From Alteromonas indica (GTDB taxonomy: Bacteria; Pseudomonadota; Gammaproteobacteria; Enterobacterales; Alteromonadaceae), in assembly GCA_003056425.1 (NCBI GenBank), contig PYVY01000002.1:1-64000 (forward strand): a stretch of DNA of 64,000 bases, read 5' to 3'. Both the position numbers and the translations under genes were made by a program. This document shows positions 8,619 to 17,213 of the stretch, one piece after another. The notes beneath the pieces are model-generated. The model saw only the letters and a list, made by a program, of their open reading frames with translations, made no database searches and was not told the origin of the DNA. Within the stretch, counting starts at the first letter, position 1. Each line of letters starts with the position of its first letter.

Positions 8619-9797
8619 ATGAAGTTTATTCATACCTCTGACTGGCACCTTGGACGCCAGTTTCACAATGTGTCGTTACTTAACGACCAGCAAGCCGTAC
8701 TTGAGCAGCTAATTGAATATATCCGCAATAACCCGGTCGATGCAGTTATTGTGGCGGGCGATATTTATGACCGTTCGGTACCGCCCACTGCGGCTATTGA
8801 ACTGTTGAACTGGGTTATTACCCAGATATGTGAAACCTTAGCGACCCCGATGATATTTATCTCGGGCAATCATGACGGCGCCCAGCGCCTGGGCTTTGGT
8901 GCCAACCAGATGAAAAATGCCGGGTTACACATTATTAGTAATTTTGACGATATGCTAACGCCGGTAGTGATCACCACCAAGCAAGCCGGCGAGGTGGCCT
9001 TTTATGGTATGCCTTACAATGATCCTGAACAGGTGCGCCATGCTTTTAATAAGCCGGTCGCCAGCCATGACGAGGCGCATCAACTACTGGCTGACACCAT
9101 TTTAACCCATCACCACGCCGCCTATTCCCAGCGGGCTGACCAGCCCATTCCTAAAACCGTATTAATCAGTCATTGCTTTGTGGACGGGGCCATCGAGTCA
9201 GACTCGGAGCGCCCGCTATCGATAGGCGGCTCGGACCGGGTCAGTCACCAACACTTTACCGGTTTTGACTATGTTGCATTGGGCCATTTGCATCAACCCC
9301 AGCAAAAAGGGGAGACGTATATTCGCTACAGTGGTTCGCTGATGAAATACAGCTTTGGTGAACAGTACCAACAAAAAGGTGTCACGCTGGTCACCCTGGA
9401 TGAACAGGGTTTCGCCAACGCCACACACATTGGCTTTAGCGCGCCGCACCAAATGCGCATTATTGAAGGGGAGTTGGAGGCTATTATCGAAGCTGGGCGC
9501 ACCGACCCCTGCCCAGACGATTATCTGCTGGTACGCTTGCACGACCAGCACGCTATCTTAAACCCGATGGAAAAATTACGTGAGGTTTATCCGAACGTAT
9601 TGCATCTGGAAAAGCCTGGCATGCTGATTGGGATTGAGCAGGATATGGCCCGGGCCAGGCTGGCCCGGGGCGAAGCCGAAATGTTTAGTGATTTTTTTAA
9701 AGAAGCGCAGGGTAGTGAGCTAACCCAGGACCAGCATCAGGCGATGCAACGTATTATTGGCCAGTTAACCGGCCATCCGGCCGATAACGCTGACTAG
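8619..9797 (+). CDS. sbcD: Exonuclease subunit SbcD
   Basis: Mn-dependent nuclease subunit of the SbcCD (Mre11-Rad50 type) complex, which cleaves hairpins and processes DNA ends bound by protein. It has 392 residues, close to the usual 400. The phosphoesterase motifs are all present in order: DWHLG (residues 8-12), GDIYDR, GNHDG, LISHCFVDG and ALGHLHQPQ, with the metal-binding Asp and His residues intact. The C-terminal part (from about residue 275) is the capping domain. The partner sbcC begins 12 bp after the stop. About 285 bp without a gene lie upstream, so the promoter should be there. No oddities. Confidence 0.97.
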   Translation: MKFIHTSDWHLGRQFHNVSLLNDQQAVLEQLIEYIRNNPVDAVIVAGDIYDRSVPPTAAIELLNWVITQICETLATPMIFISGNHDGAQRLGFGANQMKNAGLHIISNFDDMLTPVVITTKQAGEVAFYGMPYNDPEQVRHAFNKPVASHDEAHQLLADTILTHHHAAYSQRADQPIPKTVLISHCFVDGAIESDSERPLSIGGSDRVSHQHFTGFDYVALGHLHQPQQKGETYIRYSGSLMKYSFGEQYQQKGVTLVTLDEQGFANATHIGFSAPHQMRIIEGELEAIIEAGRTDPCPDDYLLVRLHDQHAILNPMEKLREVYPNVLHLEKPGMLIGIEQDMARARLARGEAEMFSDFFKEAQGSELTQDQHQAMQRIIGQLTGHPADNAD

Positions 9798-9809
9798 CAG
9801 GAGCAATAC

Positions 9810-12800
9810 ATGAAACCGCTTAACCTGAAGATGCAGGCGTTCGGGCCGTTTGCTGGCAGCCAGACCATCGATTTTACCCAATTAGGTAGTAACCCGCTGT
9901 TTCTAATTAATGGGCCGACGGGGTCGGGTAAAACCTCTATTTTAGATGCTTTATGTTATGCCCTTTATGGTGAAACCACCGGCAATGAACGTGACGGTGC
10001 GCAGATGCGGTGCGAGCTGGCTGCTGCAGAGCTGGCGACCGAAGTTGTGCTGGAGTTTTCGCTGCATCAACAACGTTACCGGGTGGCCCGTTCACCCGAG
10101 CAACAAGTGCCCAAAGCGCGGGGCGAAGGGTTTACGCTAAGCAAACACAAAGCCAGTTTATATCGAATCACCGAAGCAGACACCTTGCTGACCAGCAAAA
10201 CCAGTGAGGTAAAAGCTCAGATCACTACCCTTATTGGTTTAAGCGAAACCCAGTTTCGGCAGGTGATGGTATTGCCCCAGGGCAAGTTTCGCGAGCTGTT
10301 ACTGGCCAGTTCAAAAGAACGTGAAGATATTTTCGGACAGCTATTTCAAACCGATATATATAAACAAATTGAATATGCGTTAAAAGAACAAGCCGCCCAG
10401 ATAAGCAAATCCAAGAACGAATTTGATAACCAAATTCGCGGCGCTTTACAAGTGGCTGGCGAAACAGATGAAAAAGCCCTGCAAGCCGCGGTGAATCAGC
10501 AAGCTGTGGCCCTGGAACAGGCCCGGGTGGCAGAGCAGCAGGCCGCCAGCACCGTACAGCAGTTACGCGCCCGGTTACAGCAAGCGCAAACCCTTAATGC
10601 GCAGTTTAGTCGCAAAGCGCAAGCCCAGGCCTCGCTTCACGCCCATTTACAAAGTGAAGACAGCATCAACCAGCAGGCTACCTTACTGGAAAGTGCGCTT
10701 GATGCCCGGCTTATTCGCAACCACTATGATCAATGGCAGCAAAGTGCGCAACAACAACACGCGCTAACGGATAAAGTCAGCCAGCTGCAACAACAGCTCG
10801 ACGCGGCTAAAACGCAGCACCATACTGCTGAAGAAGCCTTAGGGCAGGCTCGCCAGCGCGCAGAACAAATTGACAGCTTAACCGCGCAACAATATCAGTT
10901 AGAGCAAGTTAAGCAGCAATTGCAGGAACGCCAGGCCACCGCGCAACATATTAAGCGCTGTGAAGCGGCCCAACTTACCCATCAGCAAAACCTGGATAAA
11001 TACCAACACGTCAGACAGACCCTGGAAGACAAAACCACCCAGGCAACCCAGGCCCTGGAACAGGCCCGCCATGAAACCGCCCGGCTGGGGGAAGTAAACG
11101 GCCAAATTCACCAAAGCGAACGACTGATTAAAGACGCACGCCGCTTAACTGAGCTGGATACGCGGATAGCCCAGTGTACTAAACAGACCATGGCCAGCCA
11201 GCAACAGGCAGAGGATAGCGCGGCGCAAAGCCAGAGTGCGGGCCGGCAGGCGGACCAGCTGGAGCTGCACTGGCACAGTAGCCAGGCGGCGGCATTGGCG
11301 GCAAAACTGGAATCGGCACAACCATGCCCGGTATGTGGTAGCCAGGAACACCCGGCACCGGCCAGTTTTACCGGTGATCCGGTGAGTCGCGTGCAGGTGC
11401 AAAAAGCCAGACAGCAGGCTCAGCAGTTAGCCGACAAAGCCAGTGCCGCGCATAGTACGTTAGCGCAACATCGGCACGAATTAGCGCAGCTCAAGCAGCA
11501 GTACACCGAACTGGCCGATGAAATAGGCGAACAGGGCACCTGCTCATTAGCCGATTTACAGCAACAGCTGACTGACTTGCAAGCACGGCTAGCCAGTATA
11601 AAAGCAATAGACTTAACCACGCTGGAAGACAGTCTTACCGCGCTAAAACAGCGTTGCAAAAACGGTGACGCCACTATCAGTGAACTGCGTGATACCCAGG
11701 TGACTAACAATACAGAACTGGCCCAGTATCAGCAGCAATACCATGCATTAAGTAAAAAAATCGCCAGTGAATACCAAGATGATGCCGCCGTCGATGCGCA
11801 AATAGCACAGGTCAAAGCCCAGATAAGCGAGATGAACCAAGCTGTCCAACACGCAATGGATAACGAGCAACAGGCTGTCCGGGCTCTATCGCAATACCAG
11901 GGAGAATTGGCAAGTAGCCAACAGTATCTGACTCAGGCCACCGCTCAGGCTAAGCAGGCTGAAGAAACCTGGCAGCAAACACTCGATGCCAGCCGGTTTT
12001 CTACCCAGCAAGCATTTACCGAGGCGCTGGCCCACGAGCCGCACATTGACCAATGGCAACAGCACATTGCCGACTATCAGCAAACCCGGCTTAAATTAGC
12101 GCAAACCGTGCAGGACCTTGAAGCGGCGCTACAGCAGCAAAGCCCGCCAGACATTAGCGCTATCTCGGCGCAGCTTGCAACCACAGAGCAACAGCATGCC
12201 CAGCTACGTGATACGTTAGATAATACCCATGCCCTGTATCAACGTTTGCACAAAGCGGCAACCGATATTAGCGCCTTACATACTAAAAACCGCGAGCTGG
12301 AACAGGCCTACCGGATTTATGGCACGCTGTATGATGTCACGAGCGGAAAAACCGGCAGCCGGATAAGTTTGCACCGGTTTGTGTTAGGGGTATTGCTGGA
12401 TGATGTACTTATTCAGGCCTCCGGACGATTGAGCCTGATGAGCAAAGGCCGCTACCGGCTGGTACGTAAAACCGCAGGGTTTAAAGGCGCGGCGGGGCGG
12501 GGATTAGACTTATCGGTAGAAGACAGCTATACCAGCGGCACCCGGGATGTGGCGACGTTATCCGGCGGCGAGTCATTCATGGCTGCGTTGGCGCTGGCAT
12601 TGGGCTTGTCGGATGTGGTGCAGTCGTACAGCGGCGGGATCCGGTTGGATACGTTATTTATTGACGAAGGTTTTGGCAGCCTGGACCCTGAATCGCTGGA
12701 TTTAGCCGTACAGACATTGGTTGACCTGCAACAACATGGGCGCATGATTGGCGTTATTTCCCACGTATCGGAGCTAAAAGAGCAGATGGCACAGCGCATC

Positions 12801-12857
12801 GATGTACAGCCTTCACGGCATGGGTCAACGGTATCGGTTATCGGCACCATGAGCTAA
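9810..12857 (+). CDS. sbcC: Exonuclease subunit SbcC (SMC-like ATPase)
   Basis: Rad50-like ATPase of SbcCD. 1015 residues: the N-terminal ATPase half has Walker A GPTGSGKT (about residues 35-42); long Gln/Ala-rich coiled coils run to and from a zinc hook CPVCG (about residue 506), which dimerises the arms; the C-terminal ATPase half has the signature LSGGESFMAALALALGLSD and Walker B LDTLFIDEGFGSLD with a D-loop. Length matches the family (about 1050). It is preceded by a GGAGCAATAC ribosome site and is co-transcribed with sbcD. The unusually Gln-rich coiled coil is normal for marine gammaproteobacterial members. Confidence 0.97.
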   Translation: MKPLNLKMQAFGPFAGSQTIDFTQLGSNPLFLINGPTGSGKTSILDALCYALYGETTGNERDGAQMRCELAAAELATEVVLEFSLHQQRYRVARSPEQQVPKARGEGFTLSKHKASLYRITEADTLLTSKTSEVKAQITTLIGLSETQFRQVMVLPQGKFRELLLASSKEREDIFGQLFQTDIYKQIEYALKEQAAQISKSKNEFDNQIRGALQVAGETDEKALQAAVNQQAVALEQARVAEQQAASTVQQLRARLQQAQTLNAQFSRKAQAQASLHAHLQSEDSINQQATLLESALDARLIRNHYDQWQQSAQQQHALTDKVSQLQQQLDAAKTQHHTAEEALGQARQRAEQIDSLTAQQYQLEQVKQQLQERQATAQHIKRCEAAQLTHQQNLDKYQHVRQTLEDKTTQATQALEQARHETARLGEVNGQIHQSERLIKDARRLTELDTRIAQCTKQTMASQQQAEDSAAQSQSAGRQADQLELHWHSSQAAALAAKLESAQPCPVCGSQEHPAPASFTGDPVSRVQVQKARQQAQQLADKASAAHSTLAQHRHELAQLKQQYTELADEIGEQGTCSLADLQQQLTDLQARLASIKAIDLTTLEDSLTALKQRCKNGDATISELRDTQVTNNTELAQYQQQYHALSKKIASEYQDDAAVDAQIAQVKAQISEMNQAVQHAMDNEQQAVRALSQYQGELASSQQYLTQATAQAKQAEETWQQTLDASRFSTQQAFTEALAHEPHIDQWQQHIADYQQTRLKLAQTVQDLEAALQQQSPPDISAISAQLATTEQQHAQLRDTLDNTHALYQRLHKAATDISALHTKNRELEQAYRIYGTLYDVTSGKTGSRISLHRFVLGVLLDDVLIQASGRLSLMSKGRYRLVRKTAGFKGAAGRGLDLSVEDSYTSGTRDVATLSGGESFMAALALALGLSDVVQSYSGGIRLDTLFIDEGFGSLDPESLDLAVQTLVDLQQHGRMIGVISHVSELKEQMAQRIDVQPSRHGSTVSVIGTMS

Positions 12858-12992
12858 CCGGCTGCGCTGCCGCAGACGGGTGAATCTGGGCGCTAGACTG
12901 CACCAGATCGTGGTCGAACCCTCAGTCCCGGGAAGCGCAGAAAGAGCCTGCGTCCTCAGGCCTGGGCGGCGTAAGCGGGGGGCCCACTACAG

Positions 12993-13044
12993 TAAGCCGG
13001 CGTGGCATTGGTTGCTTTATTCGGCCGCCCCGACGCCGGGCTTA
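12993..13044 (+). terminator. Probable terminator after sbcDC
   Basis: Stem TAAGCCGGCGT/ACGCCGGGCTTA with one bulged base and a loop of about 29 nt, followed by TCTTTAGCTTTTTT. It lies 135 bp after sbcC. Confidence 0.5.
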
Positions 13045-13602
13045 TCTTTAGCTTTTTTCCGGCAAGCGGCGATAAATGGCCTACCCCTATTTATTGTACG
13101 TAATGTCGTCTGTGCCACTTTACTGTAAACCTGTGTGTTTGAATGAATTCGTGCGGCTGCGTTACGGTAAATATGCCTGATTTATTTTTATCAGACCCGG
13201 GCCTTGCCGGGCTGATGTATAAGCTGGCGTATCCACTTAGGTATTCGCTCGGGTATAAGCTATGTTACCGCTGACGTGGTGGCCCGGTAACAACCAACGA
13301 ATAATGCCAATATCACACCGCTGTGATACCGTCGCGCACATTAGCCATATCCTGTTTCATCGGCTTGTATGATTACCGATAGGGCTTGCCGGCAACACCA
13401 GACTACTGGCTTCTTACGCCGTGCGGGAAAAGTAATCACACTGCACAAATTATCGACTTCTTATATTCACTTGTGAATGTAATCTTCCAAAAAATGATGT
13501 AATTATATTTATAATATTGAAACTGATTGCGTATTAACGTCTATTATCATCGGTTTGTTCTACCGCTATGCTTACGCTTCATTCATTTCACTGGTGTCTA
13601 TT
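13045..13602. other. Intergenic region upstream of the MDR oxidoreductase
   Basis: No gene seen. GC falls strongly in the last 130 bp (13480-13530 is almost all A/T), as expected for a promoter. Confidence 0.5.
13465..13478. promoter_or_regulatory. Dyad ATTCAC-TT-GTGAAT, possible operator
   Basis: Perfect 6-bp dyad with a 2-bp spacer, 125 bp before the oxidoreductase start and at the edge of an A/T-rich promoter-like stretch. A repressor site is plausible but no regulator gene is adjacent. Confidence 0.3.
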
Positions 13603-14592
13603 ATGAAAACAATGCAACTGACTTCGTATGGCGAAAACGCGCAATTTATTGAAACTGACGTACCCACCCCGGCAGTCAAACCTGGCCATATCCTGGTGAG
13701 CATTGCCGCGACCAGCGTTAATACGGTAGATACCATGATCCGTAATATGGGAAGCGATTTGCCCTTATCGCCGGCCTTACCGGCTACCCTTGGAATGGAC
13801 TTTGCCGGCACGGTGACCGAGGTAGGTGAAGGCGTCACACAATTCAATGTGGGCGATGAAGTGTACGGCTGTGCGGGTGGTTTAGCCGATTTACCCGGCA
13901 CCTTGGCCCAGTATATAGTGGCCGATGCCCGTTTAGTGGCGATCAAACCTGCGGGTCTGACTATGCGTGAAGCAGCCGCTTTACCTTTGGTTGCCATTAC
14001 CGCGTATGAAGGATTACACCGTGCAGGTATCAAGCAGGACGACAAAGTATTGGTTCATGGTGGTTCAGGTGGCGTAGGCCACGTTGCTGTGCAGCTGGCG
14101 CGCTATTATGGTGCCACTGTTTATTCTACCGGCGGCGGCGAGCAACAATTAGCCCTGATTGAAAAACTAGGCGCTACCCCTATCAACTACCGCACTGAAT
14201 CAGTTGAAGATTATGTGCAAAAACATACCAACGGTGAAGGCTTTGATATCGTGTTCGATACAGTGGGCGGCGCTAATATGCAAAACTCATTTGAAGCGGC
14301 GCGCTTAAACGGTCAGGTGTCTTCCACGGTATCGCTACTGGAAATGGACCTATCGACAGTGCACTTTAAAGGCTTATCGCTACATGTGGTGTTTATGCTA
14401 ATCCCTATGCTGCATGACTTTCACCGGGCCGAGCATGGCGAAATTCTTAGCGAACTGGCGAAGATAATTGGCAGTGGTGCGCTCACCCCCGTGCTCGATA
14501 GCGAACAATTTTCGCTGGCCGACGTAGGCGCTGCGCATGCCCGCTTACAAAGCGGCAAAGGTATGGGCAAGGTAGTGATTGATATCAACTAA
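13603..14592 (+). CDS. NADPH:quinone oxidoreductase-like MDR protein
   Basis: Medium-chain dehydrogenase/reductase, 329 residues from ATG 13603. An upstream TTG at 13555 would add a poorly conserved 16-residue tail, so the ATG is preferred. The N-terminal catalytic domain has GMDFAGTVTEVGEGV; the Rossmann domain has the coenzyme-binding GGSGGVGHVAVQLARYYGA (about residues 148-166). There are no zinc-binding Cys/His ligands of classical alcohol dehydrogenases, so a zinc-free quinone or enone reductase using NAD(P)H is expected. It stands alone between an A/T-rich promoter region and a clear terminator. The substrate cannot be inferred. Confidence 0.85.
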   Translation: MKTMQLTSYGENAQFIETDVPTPAVKPGHILVSIAATSVNTVDTMIRNMGSDLPLSPALPATLGMDFAGTVTEVGEGVTQFNVGDEVYGCAGGLADLPGTLAQYIVADARLVAIKPAGLTMREAAALPLVAITAYEGLHRAGIKQDDKVLVHGGSGGVGHVAVQLARYYGATVYSTGGGEQQLALIEKLGATPINYRTESVEDYVQKHTNGEGFDIVFDTVGGANMQNSFEAARLNGQVSSTVSLLEMDLSTVHFKGLSLHVVFMLIPMLHDFHRAEHGEILSELAKIIGSGALTPVLDSEQFSLADVGAAHARLQSGKGMGKVVIDIN

Positions 14593-14645
14593 AAATACTT
14601 TTGGTAGGCCTTTGAGTTTCGCGTAAAGCACATGCCAGCCACCCT

Positions 14646-14674
14646 AACAACACCGCCTATCAGGCGGTGTTGTT
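14646..14674 (+). terminator. Terminator after the MDR oxidoreductase
   Basis: Perfect 12-bp stem AACAACACCGCC/GGCGGTGTTGTT with a 5-nt loop, 54 bp after the stop. Confidence 0.7.
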
Positions 14675-15302
14675 GGTTATGTTCTATTGTGTAGCTAAAA
14701 GCTGTCCCTCACCTACCTGGTGAACGGCTATTTTACGCAGTGCTAAACCTTAGCCCAAGCCCGCAGTGTTACGGGACTATCGTTAACAACCGCCTTGGTG
14801 GCCAGCGCCACGGCAACCTAAATGGCGGTAAATAGCGTCGGAAGTAATCAGGTTTTGTACCTAAACTTCAGGCGAAAGCCTGTTTCGGCAGGCTATGACA
14901 ATAGCGGCCTACGGTAACTACCGGCGGGTAGGCTAGCCGGCAGCGCGTGGCAATAGGTTAATAGGTAAGGCAGCCGTCAACTATGTGCTTTTACCAGGCG
15001 TCTGTCCTCACTAAAGGTTCGTGCCTGGCCAGCCCCCAGGGCCCACCCGTAAAGCCTGGGTGAAGATGACCTGGCCAACCGTATCTGTCTACTATTGCTT
15101 GTGCCCCTGATTGTTGTATGGCGCTTAAGCCCGTCAGGCTCCTCACCGTCACACTGAGCGCTAACCCTCCGGCATTAGCCATGAGCTACCCGTAGGGCGT
15201 AAACTTTCAAGCCACAAACCAAGGCAATCAGCGTGCTACAGTGTGACTTGGCTAAATAAGCCTGTGCTTACGCGAGTTTAGTTCACGGCCTTCGGGGCTA
15301 TT

Positions 15303-15330
15303 GGCTACGTGCTAACGGCTACGTGCTAAC
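15303..15330. repeat. Tandem repeat, 2 x 14 bp
   Basis: Two perfect adjacent copies of GGCTACGTGCTAAC. Confidence 0.85.
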
Positions 15331-15509
15331 GGCCAGCGTTTTGAGTTACGCCCTCATTGCCGCGTAGCAATAACCCGCTGGGCTTATTGTCAGTGAAAAC
15401 TGTGAGCCGCGTTAGCCGTCCGTAACTACTTACCGCTGTCTGCGCGCCATTTTCTAGGCATACGTTATTTACAAGGGCGTTATTCGGCTGGCGTGACCCG
15501 CTTGGGTAG

Positions 15510-15560
15510 AATCAGGGCTGAGAGAATCAGGGTAGGCAAAATCAGGGTAGATAAAATCGG
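15510..15560. repeat. 15-bp-period repeat, 3 copies plus a degenerate fourth
   Basis: AATCAGGG recurs exactly every 15 bp at 15510, 15525 and 15540, with a fourth variant AATCGGCG at 15555. The bases between are similar (GTAGGCAA, GTAGATAA). Confidence 0.75.
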
Positions 15561-15635
15561 CGCGTGTGGGGGCGGTAAGCTAACGTGATACACGCTCAGC
15601 CCGGCTGAAAATGCGCAACGTTGCGCCAGCTATGC

Positions 15636-15682
15636 CGGTTTATCCGGGCTAGCGACAGGGCGCTGCTGGCCCGGATAAACCG
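15636..15682. repeat. Perfect 14-bp inverted repeat, 19-nt loop
   Basis: CGGTTTATCCGGGC at 15636-15649 is the exact reverse complement of GCCCGGATAAACCG at 15669-15682. It is about 200 bp downstream of the convergent-side end of the nitroreductase gene and has no T-tract, so it is not a standard terminator. Confidence 0.8.
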
Positions 15683-15733
15683 CCACCGGAGCCAGCGTGA
15701 TGCGGCCGGCGTATTCGCCTTCGCTCATTACCG

Positions 15734-15782
15734 TTAGCGCACTATCCCTGACGCTATATCCTTAGCGCACTATCCCTGACGC
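15734..15782. repeat. Direct repeat, 2 x 21 bp
   Basis: Two perfect 21-bp copies at 15734-15754 and 15762-15782, each containing GCGCACTATCCCTGACGC, separated by 7 bp (period 28). Confidence 0.85.
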
Positions 15783-15882
15783 GATACGCTGGGCGGTAAA
15801 ACCGTTGCTACGCCGGGGCGTCGGCATGCAGCATTATTCTCACGGCCCGCCCGAACCGCAGCCGGGCGGGGTAGCAAAGGGT

Positions 15883-16539
15883 TTAGATCACGCTAACAAC
15901 CTGTTCTATCGGCAAGCGGGATTTCGGCAGGCTGGCATTGTAATCTTCATCAGGATGATGATAGCCAATCGCCAGAGCTACTTCACACACGTACCCATTG
16001 AGTTCTGGTGCGAAGAGCTCGCCAATGCGGGTTTTATCAACCCCTTCCATCGGGGTAGAGTCAATCCCCAGGCGGGCCAGTACGTGCATCAGGTTACCCA
16101 GCGCCAGGTAAGTCTGGGCTTTCGTCCAGTTACCGTTATAGCCGTTTTCATCAGTGTTCAAATCAACAAAACCAAATGCGCCGAATTGTTGGTCGCGCTC
16201 TGCTGGACTGGCCCGTCCATCACTGATTTGCTGATCAACCACCGCGCCGTAGTGCGTACGGGTATAATAAGGGTTATAGGCGAATAAAATGGTTTGTGAC
16301 GCCGCTTTAGCATGAGGTTGGTTGAACTGAAACTGGCTAGCAAAGGTGTCATGCAAGCGCGCCTTGGCCTCATCACTGGATACTACAATAAACTTCCAGG
16401 GTTGTGAGTTTATAGAGGACGGCGACATTTGCAGCGCTTGATAAATAACGGCTAAATCAGCAGCGCTTATCTTGCGGGTTGGATCGTATCGTTTGGCCGT
16501 GTAGCGTGACGCCAGGTCATTAATAATAGCATGGGGCAT
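15883..16539 (-). CDS. Oxygen-insensitive NAD(P)H nitroreductase family protein
   Basis: 218-residue FMN-dependent reductase of the NfsB group, which reduces nitroaromatics, quinones or dihydropteridine by two-electron steps. Visible family blocks are the N-terminal RYTAKRYDP (FMN phosphate contacts), SPSSINSQPWKFIVV, and the C-terminal VALAIGYHHPDEDYN followed by KSRLP, where the final Lys/Arg contact FMN. Length matches E. coli NfsB (217). It is monocistronic on the minus strand. A 15-bp palindrome lies 30 bp before the start and a Fur-like site lies about 110 bp before it, so regulated expression is likely. The physiological substrate is unknown. Confidence 0.9.
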   Translation of the reverse strand: MPHAIINDLASRYTAKRYDPTRKISAADLAVIYQALQMSPSSINSQPWKFIVVSSDEAKARLHDTFASQFQFNQPHAKAASQTILFAYNPYYTRTHYGAVVDQQISDGRASPAERDQQFGAFGFVDLNTDENGYNGNWTKAQTYLALGNLMHVLARLGIDSTPMEGVDKTRIGELFAPELNGYVCEVALAIGYHHPDEDYNASLPKSRLPIEQVVSVI

Positions 16540-16568
16540 AAAAAGTCCTCGCAGGGGTGGTGGTGGGC

Positions 16569-16583
16569 AACTGCCAGGCAGTT
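16569..16583. promoter_or_regulatory. 15-bp palindrome before the nitroreductase gene
   Basis: AACTGCC-A-GGCAGTT, perfect arms of 7 bp around a single base, 30 bp upstream of the start codon (gene reads leftward). The location between promoter and start suits an operator; the regulator is unknown. Confidence 0.45.
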
Positions 16584-16647
16584 AAACCGACAATATAGAC
16601 AGCGCACAAAGTAGGCTAAAATGCCCTATAGAAAAACCCTGATAACA

Positions 16648-16666
16648 AGGAATCATTATCATTCTT
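16648..16666 (-). promoter_or_regulatory. Fur-like site upstream of the nitroreductase gene
   Basis: The minus strand reads AAGAATGATAATGATTCCT, 13 of 19 matches to the Fur consensus with AATGATAAT intact. The context (109 bp before the nitroreductase start) fits less well than the other two boxes in this window. Confidence 0.4.
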
Positions 16667-17213
16667 ATATTTATAATTCGGTAATTTTAAAGGGTTAAGG
16701 CAGGATGATTTTTATAATTGGCTGCAAGCCTGGTATACCGTCAGCGCCACTGTGCGCTTACCGTATGCAGCAGTTATGTTGGCGTAGTATCACAGACAGG
16801 AACAGACCGGATAACAACAAAACCGCATAATAGGCCAGGCGGCAAAACAGTTACCGCATCTGAGTATATCGGCTGCCGGCCAGCCCCTGATACTAGCTAT
16901 TCAGCAAACACTGGCCAGGATGAAATAACGACAGGAGAGGCTAGCATGCGTCGTGCTTTATCACGGTAAACCACAGCCCTGGTCACCTAATATGAGGGAC
17001 TTCCTGGGGTAGGGCCGCTTACCGGCAAAGGGGGATACCGTAAATATTGTGATTAATACACCCAAGGGTATTGATACTAAGCTACTGACAGTCATACACT
17101 TACCTTCGTTTTACTGCATTGTATGGATGTGGGTGTTCGCAGGTTTATCATTACAATATAAAAGTAAATCAGCCCGCTGTTACCACTTAGCGCCATTTTA
17201 AGGACATTATTGC
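16667..17213. other. Intergenic region, no gene seen
   Basis: About 550 bp between the divergent nitroreductase and the unknown membrane protein gene. An 83-codon frame at 16718-16969 has no ribosome site and no recognisable family features. Confidence 0.5.

Larger units (their letters stand above)
14675..15882. other. 1.2-kb non-coding, repeat-containing region
   Basis: No open frame here has convincing coding character; the two frames of 60 codons or more are on opposite strands, one antisense to the nitroreductase gene. The stretch is GC-rich and carries three unrelated short direct repeats and one perfect inverted repeat, listed separately. It could be a decayed gene region or a structured intergenic block. 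No tRNA, phage or IS end was recognised. Confidence 0.55.

Noticed and set aside
12880..13128. 82-codon frame after sbcC
   Set aside because: No ribosome site, no family feature, and it overlaps the terminator hairpin.
14991..15182. 63-codon reverse frame in the repeat-rich region
   Set aside because: No coding character or ribosome site, and it has no recognisable domain.
15303..15782. Direct repeats considered as a CRISPR array
   Set aside because: Each repeat is of a different sequence, copy number is 2-4, spacers are missing or too short, and no cas genes are present.
15805..16287. 160-codon forward frame
   Set aside because: It is antisense to the nitroreductase gene, which has clear family motifs; it is a shadow.
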